Below, one piece after another: positions 21,777 through 32,665 of a DNA stretch of 64,000 bases; position 1 is the stretch's first letter; every line of letters begins with the position of its first letter. Source of the stretch: Cynocephalus volans (Eukaryota; Chordata; Mammalia; Dermoptera; Cynocephalidae); NCBI RefSeq assembly GCF_027409185.1, contig NC_084461.1, positions 230,234,999-230,298,998 on the forward strand, written 5' to 3'. The position numbers and the translations under genes are program-made. The notes under the pieces are model-generated. The model saw only the letters and a list, made by a program, of their open reading frames with translations, had not been told where the DNA came from and ran no database searches.

Positions 21777-22153
21777 AGTACACTCATTCTACCCTGGTGT
21801 CTGGCATGTATCCCACAGGGACTGCCAGTTCAGCAAATCTGTCTCAGGGCCTGTGGGCTAGTGGCTCTGGCCTCTCTGGGCAGCAAGACTGGCCGGGGCT
21901 GGGAGTCCTGCAGCTCAGTGCCTGGCTGTTCTGGTGCAGGTGGCTTGGGGCCTGTGGGCCCAGCAGCTCTTGGGCCTCTGTGGGTGGCAGTGAGTGGCCT
22001 GGGCTGGGGGTCCCATGGCATGGTGCCTGCCTATTCTGGCATGGGTGGCTTGGGGCCTGTGGGCCTGGTGGCTATTCTCTCTGGGCGGTGGGGACTGGCC
22101 TGGGCTGGGGGTCTCATGGTGCCATGCCTGTCTGTTCTGGCATAGGTGGCTCC
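21777..22153 (-). repeat. L1 5' UTR with about 102-bp tandem units
   Basis: The phrase 'ggggcctgtgggc' recurs at about 21846, 21946 and 22052 (plus-strand coordinates), with further flanking similarity ('tggcctgggctgggggtc' near 21992 and 22098), giving units of about 100-106 bp. GC-rich compared with all surrounding sequence. Tandem units in an L1 5' UTR are typical of promoter monomers in some mammalian L1 lineages; promoter activity here is an inference. Confidence 0.75.
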
Positions 22154-22166
22154 ATGGGTATAAATT

Positions 22167-25100
22167 ATAGGCTTTCAATATTTTCACCCAAAATTCTATG
22201 GATATTGTCATCCTGTCTTTTGATATTTATAGAGTTGCAGAGGTGAGTCTGATATTGGTTATTCTGTGGAGAATCAGTTTCTAATTTATTCATCATAGAT
22301 TAAATATATGTTCATTGAATCACATCAGGTTGAATTATATGAAATATCTACTTTTTCTTCTGTAGGCCAAAATACTTGAGACCAGCAATTCCATATGTTT
22401 CAACTTAATATTATATACAAATCTCTGTGCTAGTATGGGGAAATCCTAAAATATCACAGTTCTTGCTTTCCAGGTGCACCCAGACTGGTGAGGAAGCAGA
22501 AAAATAAGCAGTTAATACAATAGAGCATGACAGAAATTATAGCAAAGGTAAAAACAAGACAGAGGAGGAAGGGGAGTGGAGCAGAATTGGGAGACCAGAG
22601 AAGGAAGGCAGGTTTATGTGCTTTCCTTATGCCCTATTGTAACTCTCTCTTTATGCCTGAACTGCATGCTCATAAGACTTATATTCTTCATTTTTGATGG
22701 GTGGTGGAGATGAAGGAAAGGGCGAGAGAAAAACTAGCATTCAGGCTGCTTCAAAAAGTAGAATCCTTGCAGGTAGAAAGTGACCCTGTTTTTAGTTACA
22801 CTGCCCTTGCCTTCTAAGTCACGGTCAGCCTGTGGTGGAGGGAGGAGTGCCATTGTACCTATCACCAGACATAGACCGGGTGGGCCACAGAGTACATATC
22901 TGAGTCTATTCCTCTCAGTTTTGCTCTCGGTAAACGTCACTCTCATCACCTAGTGATCTGTTGACTCTTAAACTTATCCTCAGTGCTTTTTTTTTTTTTG
23001 AGTTTTTGTGTTTTTCTAAGCTTCTTCACAGATTTTTTATGGGACTTTGGGGATGGCTGATTCAGATGCTCCTTGATGGATGCTGTTTTAATCCAGATCC
23101 AATAGACATTGGCCTAAAGCAAGCACAGGTTTCATGCACCTCTGTGAACACTGGATATTTGACTCTGGGTTACCCATTTTAGGGCTACCAGGGAGTCAGA
23201 ATGGTGCTTCCAGCCTTTGTTCTACTTGCTTTTGGCTTACTCCTTTTTCCCAAAATATACCTGAGTTCTCTGATTCCAGCAAGCCATGTAGGTGGCACCA
23301 ACATTAACTTTTTATTTCTGAACATAGACCCTATACAATCTTTCCCAGACTTAAACTATCTCTGCCTTACTATCTTGCTTCTCCAGGTATCTAGATACCT
23401 GTTTTATTATTCTTGGAAAACTATGTTTAATATTTAATAATTAGTATTTGGTTATCTGTGGGGTGTATGACTTCTCTACCCAACATGTTTGAAGGGAGTC
23501 TCTCAGTTTTCAGTATTATTTTTTCTTTTGATGACAAAATCTTTGCCAAGTATAAATGTTGGAGTGCAGCCCCTCATTAGATGAGACACAGTTATGTATT
23601 CACACCATCAAGGTGGGAGCCTGGAAGCCCTCTGCCTTTATTCTGGAGGAGCTGCCAGGATTAGGGGGGTGTATAATTGCTTCAAGTACCCAGAGCCAAA
23701 TCTGTCATCTTTATTGCTTCCTGATGGCTGGTGATATACACCTGCCAACTAGACAGCATCAGCAGGTGCATCCAAGCTGGGTACCAGAGCCAAGGCTTGG
23801 AGAATCTGCAAACTAGTAGCATCTCTCTGTAGGATGTGTTTGAAGTGGTTTGGAGTAAGAAATGCTAGAAAATGAGAACTTCTGTTTTAAAAGATTTCTG
23901 GGAAGCTTCCTGAAATGATGCTTTTATTTCCATGACTTTGAATATCTTCTATATACTTAGGACTCCCAAATTTCTACCTCAAACTCAGACCTGTATATTT
24001 AATTTCCTACTTGAAAATTTCACCTAAATATTCAAAACTCATTTTCTAATGTCTCCATCCTACCCACATATTTCTTCATTTTCTTCTTTTCCTATCTCAA
24101 TTACAGCAGCTCATCCATCTCCTTGCTCAGCATAAATTCACTGTAGTCATCTGACTCTTCTCTTTCTCTCACACCTACCGCAAAAACATTAGAAAGCGTC
24201 ACTGCGTCTACCTTCAAAGTATATTCCCAATTGAACTACTCACCACTTCAACTTCTACTACTCCATCGAGAGCCACCATCATTGTTCACTCAGCTGACCT
24301 TTTTTTTTTTGTAGCAAGTCTTTCTTGATGAAAGAAGCAGTGTGTTGATTTGCATTATGACTTAAGCTCCTCATCTCATCATAGACGTGTACTTTGATGA
24401 GTCCTGGTCTAGAAAGGCCTGGGTCAAGGTCACACCAGCAGTAACTGTGGGAGCTGAACTAGAAGCCAGGTCTGTTTATGTCTAGAAGAGTATTTAAATC
24501 ACTAATCTGGCCACTGATAATCTTGGGATGATATGACAACAGACTGGATGTGCTTGATGTGTTTCCTCCTGATTGCCCACTAAATACCAATGACGATTCA
24601 CAGCAAGGCAAGTATCAGCTACTGCTTTCTAAACTAAAACATAAGAAATGCAATCTGTTAACATGTGGGAAGAAGTTTTACTTATTGGGCCATGAAGGGG
24701 TATGGATTTTAAAGGCCATGTTTTGGTTATATTACATACTTCATCTTCTAAAAAGAAACAGGAAAATTACTTCAAAGACCATGTGAAGATTATTTGAGTC
24801 ATCTCTAGTTCTGGTGTGTAGGGGCTTGATTTATCAGAAAAGGAGATGTTATTTCCTGGTTGCCTTGGAAATATTTTTTAAACCATCACTTTATCTCTGT
24901 CTATATCCAGCAAGAATAAAAGTTTTTAGGATCTAATATAGCAATAACTATAAGAGTTTTAAAATAGTGTTGCATTACAGTTTTGTAGTAAATGGAAAAA
25001 GAATCGTAAACAAACAAAAAAGCATAAAATGTTGCAGGTAGCAACAGTGTTTTCATGACTACAGTGCATGAGCAGTAACTGGTGCATTATACGAGCACTG

Positions 25101-25699
25101 AAACTGATATTTGGAGCAGGACACCTTGGATTAGTGGCTCGTAGGCATTGGAATTGAGCCAAGGGCTATATAGAATAACCTATTCTTTAACTGGATATGA
25201 GAGAGAGATGCTCCAAGAACTTAAACAGATAGTAAGAAAGGTCTAGGAACATTATGCTAACTGTTTCAGCAAATGCCAAGTCTAGACAGATGTCTTCCCA
25301 AAGTTTAATGGGAAAAAATGGTAATATGGAGAGAATAGGTTGAGATCTGCTAATGATAATGATAATGATAAGATCTTACTAGACTGAATCCCTTGCAGAA
25401 AATAACTGTAAAGAATGTATGTAATTCAAAAAGCAGCTACCTGAGGCTCTGGAGAGTGAACATTAGTAGACCAACTGGTAGGTAGTACACCCTCAAAGGA
25501 AGGAAGTCACATGAAACTAATTCCTGTTTTCGTGGTTTTTAGCTTGGGGTCAAGAACACTTGGTGAGGCACAGAATTTGTGGAGATAGGACTGTCAGAGG
25601 AAAAAAAAAATGCAGTATTTTTGCCTGGGGAATGAAAAAGTTGAGCCCAGAAAACTGGCCATGGAATAGAGTGGGACAATTCTGGAGAAAAAGAGCCAG
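22167..25699. other. Unassigned DNA with minor ancient repeats
   Basis: Possible copy of the mammal-wide family at about 22430-22620 ('tctctgtgctagtatgggga', 'aaaataagcagttaatacaa') and a minus-strand MIR end at about 24425-24480 ('aaggtcacaccagcagtaac'). Poly-T runs lie at 22989-23001 and 24300-24311, and (AATGAT)n at 25350-25371. No frame exceeds about 86 residues. Confidence 0.4.
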
Positions 25700-25970
25700 G
25701 TAGGGGATCTCCAAATATTGTCTAACAGACTCAAAGTGGCTCAGGTAGAGGCAAATTTGCTAAAAGGAGACTGGAGCTATTGCACAAGAAACAAAGTTTA
25801 TAGTTCAAGTTCACCTGAGATAATCGCTTACTAAAACAAAAGAAAAAGCACTCATTTGGGAAAAATAAAAGAATCCAGATTTTCCATAACTTAACATTCA
25901 CGATGTCCAGGGCACAACCCAAACACCCAATGTATGAAGAACCAGGGGAAAAAGCACATTCTCAAAAGCA

Positions 25971-26197
25971 GGTGTTGGCAAATTCCAGTGTGTGGGCCAA
26001 ATTTAAATCACAGGCTGTTTTTGTATATTCAGCATGTAAAAATTTTTTCCCCAAATTTTTAAAGGATTGTAAATCAAAACAAAATGAAAGCCCACCAACT
26101 AAAAAAAAATATGACAGCAACCATATGTGTCTCACAAAGATTAAAATATTTACTATCTGGTCCTTCATAGAAGAAAAAGCTTGCCAACCCCTACTTA
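25971..26197 (+). mobile_element. hAT-type non-autonomous DNA transposon relic
   Basis: The left end 'caggtgttggcaaattccag' with 'tgtgggccaaattta' and right end 'ctatctggtccttcatagaa' with 'agcttgccaacccctac' form the inverted termini of a Charlie-like hAT element. The body 'aagattaaaatatttactat' also fits. No clean 8-bp duplication is visible. Confidence 0.65.
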
Positions 26198-27204
26198 AGA
26201 GAAAAGAAATATAAGGAAGAGCAATCTTGAGATGATCCAGATGTTAGAAGCAGCCTGTAAGGTTTTAAAGTGGCTTATTATATCCATACTGAACAAAGGA
26301 AAACAAACTAATGTGCTCACAATGAATGAAAAGATAGAAATCTTCGAAAAGAAACAGAAATGATAAAAAAGAAAGAATAGACCGTCTAGAGCTACAAAAA
26401 TTCAGTATTGGTAATTTAAAAAATCAGAAATAAACGCAACAGCCAATAGAGAAGAGACAGTATAGGAAACAGTAAGTGACTTCGAAGCTCAACCAATAAA
26501 AATTGCCCAATATAAAGAACAGAGAGAAAAAAAGATTTAAAAAAATAGTCTCAGGGACCTATCAGATAATATTAAATAGCCCATTATATTGTCTAGTTTG
26601 AGACACAGAGAAATATAGACTGGAATAGAAAATTTTTCGATAAAATAATAGCTGTAAAATACCCAGATTTGATAAAAGACAGAGATTTATGGACAATTTT
26701 CAGCAAACACCATGGAGAATAAAAACAAATAAGCCCACATTAAGATATATCAGAATAAACTGTTGAAAGACAAAGTTAAAGAGCAAATGCCGAGAGCACA
26801 GCAGGAAAAAATACATAACATAGAAGGACCAGATAACTTGACCAATGGCTAACTTTACTTCAGACACTGTGGAAGCATATAACAACATTTAAAAAATTGT
26901 GAAATAATATAAGCTGCCAACTGCAAATTCTAGATCCAGTGATTATATTCTCCAAGACTGAAGGCAACATAAAGACACTTACAGAAAAAGAAAGCAAAGA
27001 GATTTTTAAAATTAGAGTGTCCACACTACAAGAAATGATAAAAGTAGTTTGATACAAGATGGAAATTTGGATCCCCAGAAAGGAAGGAAGAGCATTATAA
27101 ATAATTTACTGAGTAAATGCAAAAGACTAATGTATTTTAAAGTCTTTTCCTCTTAATTTCTTTATAGTGCATGTAACTGCTTAACACAAAAATTATACAA
27201 GACT

Positions 27205-27284
27205 AATTCAAATAGTTCTTGGAAAAACAGAATTAAAAGATATTATGAATCTTTCCATGAACTTTTTGAAGACCCCTTGTATGT
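27205..27284. mobile_element. Mariner-type palindromic MITE, copy 2
   Basis: Right arm 'ccatgaactttttgaagacc' and left arm 'agttcttggaaaaacagaat' are complementary in part. The reverse complement aligns along its length with the copy at 427-493 ('gtcttcaaaaagttcatgga', 'agattcata'). It directly abuts a MER2-like element. Confidence 0.55.
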
Positions 27285-27285
27285 A

Positions 27286-27605
27286 CAGTAGTTCCTTCAT
27301 ATTCATGGATTCTGCATCTGTTGATGCAACCAACTGCATGTCAAAAATATTAAAATAAAAAAATAAAAAATATAACAATAAAAATAATACAGATAAAAAA
27401 ACTACAGTATACCTACTATTCACACAGCATTTACATTATATTAGGTATTATAAATAATCTAGACATGATTTAAACTATACAGGATGATGTGCATAGATTA
27501 CATGTAAATACTACAACATTTTATATAAGGGATTTGAGCATCCTCAGATTTTAGTATGTTTAGGAGTCCTGGGACTGTTCCCCTCTGGATACTGAGAGAT
27601 GACTG
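27286..27605 (+). mobile_element. MER2-like (pogo/Tigger) DNA transposon with TA duplication
   Basis: The element begins 'cagtagttccttcatattca' and ends 'ggatactgagagatgactg', which are inverted copies of one another with mismatches, and is flanked by TA at 27284-27285 and 27606-27607, the target duplication of Tc1/mariner-pogo elements. Interior words 'gatgcaaccaactgcatg' and 'tttatataagggatttgagc' fit MER2. Non-coding. Confidence 0.8.
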
Positions 27606-28139
27606 TACAAACCCTCATGGGGTTTATCATGCATCCCTATGACAAATGTATGACAATTTCACCTAAAGAATGGGGGTATATAGTTACAAATTTTTAAATA
27701 TTTTATGTGAAGGAATGTAAATTATAATCCCTAGGAAAAATCCTAAATGTTAATGTAAAAAAAAAAATCTGAAGAGCTAATAAGAAAATTAAAATGGAAT
27801 TCTAAAAAGATACTTAAATAATATAAGATAAAAGGGTAAGAAAAGAGGGAAGAGAAACAAAAAAGGGATAAGTACAGAAAAAACAAAACAATATATTATG
27901 GTAAATCTATACCCAAATATATTAATAATTATATCAAACATTAATGTATAAACACTCTATTTTAGAGGCAGAGATTTTCAGAATGGAAACAAAAAAACCG
28001 AGGCTGAACTACATGCTGTCTAGAAATGATTGATTACACATATGAATCACAAGTAAACTGGAAGTAAATGGATGGAAAGAAAAGACATCCCATGCAAATT
28101 GTAAACATTTAAAGGCTGGAATATATTTCAAGACTAAAA

Positions 28140-30145
28140 GACTGTACAAAAAATCTCTGATAAGAGCTGATAAATGATTTTAGTAAAGTTGCAGGATGCA
28201 AAACCAACATACAAAAACCAGTAGCATTTCTATATTCCAATAATGAATCAGCAGAAGAAAAAAAATCAGACAAGCAAGCCCATTTACAATAGTTACCAAA
28301 AAATAAAATACCTAGGAATAAATTTAACAAAGGAGGTGAAAGATCTCTACAGTGAGAACTACAACTCACTGATGAAGAAATTGAAGAGGTCATAAAAAGA
28401 TGGAAAGACATTCCGTGCTCTTGAACTGGAAGAATTAACATTGTGAAAATGTCCATAATACCCAAAGTGATCTACAGATTCAGTGCAATCCCCATCAAAA
28501 TACTGATGACATTCTTCACAGAAATAGAAAAAAACAATCCTAACATTCATAAGGAACAACAAAAGACCTTGAATATCCAAAGCAATCCTGAGCAAATAAA
28601 TAAATAAATGAACAAACAAATGAACAAACAAATGAATGAACGAATAAATAAATAAATAAATAAAGCTGGAGGCATTGCATTACCTGACTTCAAATTGTAT
28701 TGCAAAACTATAATAACCCAAACAGCATGGTATGAACCAATAGAGCAGAATAGAGAGCCCAGAAATAAAACTGCATATTTACAGTCAGCTGATCTGTGAC
28801 AAAGGCACCAAGAACTTATATTAGGGGTACTGTAAAACTGAACATTCATGCAGAAGAATGAAACTAGACCTGTACCTCTCACTGTATACCAAAATCAACA
28901 CTAGATGGTTTAGACTTAAATATAAGATCTGAAACTATAAAACTCCTAAAAGAAAACATAAGAGGACACTTCAGGAAGTTGGACTGGGCAAAAATTTTAT
29001 GAATAAGACCCCTGAAGCATAGGCAACAAAACAAAAAATAAACAAATGGGATTATATCAAACTACAAAGGCTTTGCACAACAAACGAAACAATTAACAGA
29101 GAGAAAAGACAACCTATAGAATGGGAGAAAATATTGGCAAACTATGTATCCAACAAGGGATTAATATACAGAATATACAAAGAACTCAACAGTAAAAAAA
29201 TAAATAACCCAATTAAAAAATGGGCAAAGAAGCTGGATAAGCATTTCTCAAAGGAAGATACACAAATGGCCAACAGACACATGAAAAAGTGTTCAACATC
29301 ACTCAGCATCAGGCAAATGTAAATCAAAACCACATTGAGATATCATCTCACTCCAATTAGACTGGCCATTATCAAAAAGACAGAGAATAACAAAATGCTG
29401 GCAAGGATGAGGAGAAAGGGGAACTCTCCTGCACTGTTGGTGGGACTGTAAATTAGTGCAGCCATTATGGAAAATGGTATGGAGTCTCCTCAAACAACTA
29501 CAGATAGAACTGCCATATAATCAAGTAATTGCACTGTTGAGTATATGCCCAAAGGAATGAAAGTCATCATGTCAAAGGGATACCTGTGCTCCTATGTTTA
29601 TCGCAGCTCTATTTACAATAGCCAAGAGTTTGAACCAACATAAATGTCCATCAAAGGATGACTGGATAAGGAAAAGGTGGTGTATATATACACAACGGAA
29701 TACTACTCAGCTATAAAAAAGAATGAAATGCTGCCACTCCTGGAAGCACAGAAGAACTTGGAGAAAATTATGTTAAGTGAAATACACCAGGCACAGAAAG
29801 AGAAATACTGCATGTCCTCCCTCATATGTGGCAAGTAAAAAGTATGGAAACAAACAAAGGAAGCAAAAAAGAAAAAGAAAGAAACAAAGAAATAATAAAC
29901 ACAATAATACTTTGAACATTCAGAAGGAGAGAACAGAACTGTGGTTATTAGAGAGAAGATAGGGGGAGGGGCAGGGAATTAGGGAGGAATTGTTTAATGG
30001 ACACAAGGAATGAGAATGTTTTGTAATGACGAATATGCCACCTATCCTGATTTGATCGTCACATATTGTACACAAATACTGATAATCAACTCTGTACCCC
30101 ACAAATATGTATAATAAATTGTTTCAATAAAAGAAAAGAAAAAAA
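28140..30145 (+). mobile_element. 5'-truncated L1 inserted into the old L1
   Basis: A younger sense L1 starts in ORF2 ('aaagttgcaggatgcaaaac') and runs through 'ggaggcattgcattacctga', 'acatgaaaaagtgttcaaca' and 'tactactcagctataaaaaa' to a stop near 29838. A 3' UTR with a G-rich tract (29960-29984) and a tail near 30130 ('aataaattgtttcaataaaa') follow. Upstream (to 28130) and downstream (from 30146) sequence is one continuous older L1. No intact ORF: a (AAAT/AAAC/AATG)n array at 28592-28664 and stops interrupt it. Confidence 0.85.
28592..28664 (+). repeat. Tetranucleotide array in L1 ORF2
   Basis: About 73 bp of mixed AAAT, AAAC and AATG units between 'caatcctgagc' and 'gctggaggcattgcattacc'. 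The position corresponds to the segment just before the '[12 protein letters not shown]' word of ORF2p. It is at the same place as 37110-37152 and the reverse complement of 18010-18029. Confidence 0.9.
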
Positions 30146-30428
30146 GTATTACTCAAGATAAAAAGGAAAAATTTATACTGGTAATGAGTCAATTTTCATG
30201 AAAACATAATATTCTAATAACAGAACTTCTAATAACAGAGCTTTAAAATATATGAAGCAAAAATTTCACAATAGTAGTTGAAAGTTTTAAAACCCTTTTC
30301 TCAGCAATGGAGCTACTGAAAAAAATCAATAAAGTTATGAAAGATCTGAACTAACAAAAATCTTGACTTAATTGATATTTATAGAGCATTATATCCCCAA
30401 ATTGCAGAGTGTATATTCTTAACAGATC

Positions 30429-30797
30429 TGTGATGGTAAATTTTATGTATCAATTTGGCTGGACCACAGTGACCAAATATTTGATCAAATATTCTGGATG
30501 TGTCTGTGAAGCTGTTTTCTGATGAGATTAATGTTTAAATTCTTGAACTTTGAGTAAAACAGATTACCTCCTCGTGGTTGGGTCTTATCCAGTCAGTTGA
30601 AAGCCTTATTGAGCAAAGACTGACCTCCCCTGAGGAAGAAGGAATTCTGCCAGCAGACTTGAGTTACAATTCTCCCTGGATCTCCATTGAGCCTCCAAAA
30701 TCGCATGAGCCAATTCCTTAAAAAAAAAAAAAAAAAAAATCTCCCTGTATATGTGAACATACCCTGGTGGTTCTCTTTCTCTGGAGTATCTTGAATA
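30429..30797 (+). mobile_element. MLT2-type (ERVL) solo LTR
   Basis: Begins 'tgtgatggtaaattttatgt' and continues 'caatttggctggaccacagt', 'gagtaaaacagattacctcc', 'gaaggaattctgccagcaga', 'aaaatcgcatgagccaattc' and 'ggttctctttctctggagta'. This is the MLT2/ERVL LTR order. A 21-nt A run at 30720-30740 sits where the consensus has its polyadenylation signal. The right limit is approximate. Confidence 0.75.
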
Positions 30798-30818
30798 GCG
30801 CAAGTTCCACATGGTAAG

Positions 30819-31254
30819 TGCTGTAGATTGAATTGTGTTCCCCCAAGTCCATGAATTAGAAACTTAACCCTCACTGTGACAGTGTTAAGAGGGTGGGAAA
30901 TATAATTGTGGTAATTGAAAGGTGGGGCCTTGAAGAGGTGATTATATTGTGAGGGTCATGCTCTAGTAAATGGATTAATAAATTGATGATTTAATGCTGG
31001 CTATGGGCATGGTTCTGAGGACTTTGAAAGGAGAAGCAGTTAGGAATTAGCTCGTTCTCTTTGCTTCTGCCATTTTGCCATGTGACACCTGAGTAGCTAA
31101 ACAGAGTCATCAATAAGAACAAAGCTCTCCTCAGATGTGTTCCTTGGACTTTGGACTTCCCAGCTTCTGAAATTGTAAGCAATAAATATTATTTCTTTAC
31201 AAATTACCCAGTCTTAGGTATTTCTGTTATAAGAAACAGAAACAAACTAATACA
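30819..31254 (+). mobile_element. MaLR (MST/MLT1-type) solo LTR with 5-bp duplication
   Basis: Starts 'tgctgtagattgaattgtgt', ends 'caaactaataca', and is flanked by 'gtaag' at 30814-30818 and 31255-31259. Words 'tgccattttgccatgtgaca', 'ggacttcccagcttctgaaa' and 'aaattacccagtcttaggta' are diagnostic; a polyadenylation signal lies at about 31181. It sits in the old L1, 20 bp beyond the MLT2 LTR. It is more diverged than the LTR at 16443 and belongs to another subfamily. Confidence 0.9.
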
Positions 31255-32039
31255 GTAAGTGTACCAAGATATACGGTACACTTGTGCATGAAGCAAGTAT
31301 TAATAAATTTTAGAAGATTAAAATAAAACAGTCCTTAACCACATGATTTTAAATTAGATATCATCAGCAATAAGATAATTTAGAAACCCCAAATATTTGA
31401 ACAATTCTGATAGCACACTTCTAAATAAATACAGGGTAAGAAAAGAAATCAGAAGGGAAATTAGAAAATATTTTTAACTGAATAAAAATGGAGATTCAAC
31501 ACAAAATTTATGGGATGGAGCTGAAAGAGGCCTAGAGGAAAATTTATAGCATAAAATGCTTATATGAGAAATGAAAATCTAAATCAATCATTTGAATTCC
31601 CACCAAACAAAAAAATTTTAAAAATGAAGAAAACCTTAAAAAATGTTAATAGAATTGATACATCTCTAGACAGACGAAGAAGACAAAATAAGAAAAGACT
31701 CAAATTAACAATATTAATAATGAAAGATGGGATATCACTACAATTCATAAACATTTAAAGAAAATACAATGAATAAATTTATGTGAATAAATTATACAAA
31801 CTTAAGGAAATGAAAAAATTCTTGGAAAGATTTATTACCAAAATTGACCCAAGAAGAAATGTAAAATCTGGAAAGCCTATATCTATTAAATAAATTGAAA
31901 TCATAGTATAAAAAACTTGCTATAAAAAAACTTCAGATGAGATGACTCGGTTGGTTAATTCCATAAAGCATTTTTAGTAGAAGTATTACTAAAATATGTG
32001 GAGTATATTAGCATTTATAAAAAAAATATATATATTTCA

Positions 32040-32665
32040 CAGGGCCTAGTTTCCAAAGCCCTGTAGTTTCAGGTGTAACCTAACTTTTAAAAATTACATA
32101 TAGAAATGTTCAGCTTGCAAAAGACAGGAAACTTTCCTCAGGCTAAAGTCTCTGTTGTGGATATAGAATTGTAACACAGAAAAGTTGCTGGCTCAAGGAC
32201 AGATGCCCTTGAGAGCAGGTTAACTTACTGATTAATATGTTAAGAAAGGTGCCTTATTGTTATGTAAAAATATTGAGAAAACTGCTGTAGGAAAACATAG
32301 TATTTGCTAAGAACAAGCTTTTGTTAGTGGATTGACTTAACCTTTTACAAATTGCATTATGGAATGTCACTTTGTTATTTCACTGATGTTACCAGCCTCT
32401 ATTGTTAAACTGTACTTAACCATAACTCCACCTATGTTGCTTTTCTGTAACTTTCTGGTTTGGAGAATAAATACTGAGACAGAACCCCAGTTCACTGTTA
32501 ATTTTCCAAAGGAGGAATGCCTCTCTCTTGAGGGTTCTGGCGAGTTAACTCCTTTGGGATGTCTCACTGCTTAGAGGAAATGGGCTTTGAGTAATCCTTT
32601 GCGTCTCTGTCACCCAGGGAAAAAAGGTGACAAATCCGTGTGAGGCAAAGCAACAGAAATACTCA
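32040..32665 (+). mobile_element. Solo LTR of an unidentified endogenous retrovirus
   Basis: A block of about 620 bp interrupts old L1 ORF2 text. It has an LTR layout: a long U3-like part, polyadenylation signal 'aataaa' at 32466-32471, then a U5-like part ('ttgagggttctggcgagtta', 'gtctctgtcacccagggaaa'). Ends are not resolved: 'tgtagtttcaggtgtaacct' near 32063 and 'caaagcaaca' near 32656 would give TG...CA, but no matching duplication is seen. No gag, pol or env sequence is adjacent. Confidence 0.5.

Larger units (their letters stand above)
16144..22153 (-). mobile_element. Near-full-length L1 LINE with 13-bp target-site duplication
   Basis: The sequence 'atgggtataaatt' occurs at 16131-16143 and again at 22154-22166, directly flanking the element: a perfect 13-bp target-site duplication. 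Read on the minus strand the order is 5' UTR repeats (22153-21777), ORF1 (about 21776-20594), ORF2 (about 20590-16363), and a short 3' UTR with an A/T-rich tail adjoining 16144. Length is 6010 bp including a 419-bp LTR inserted later. ORF1 and ORF2 carry frameshifts and stops, so it is inactive. The 5' end lies within the UTR repeats, so the extreme 5' terminus is missing or differs from the usual L1 start. Confidence 0.93.

Noticed and set aside
16443..31254. The MaLR LTRs at 16443 and 30819 as two ends of one provirus
   Set aside because: Each has its own 5-bp duplication (ctcta, gtaag), they differ strongly in sequence, and L1 sequence rather than retroviral internal sequence lies between them.
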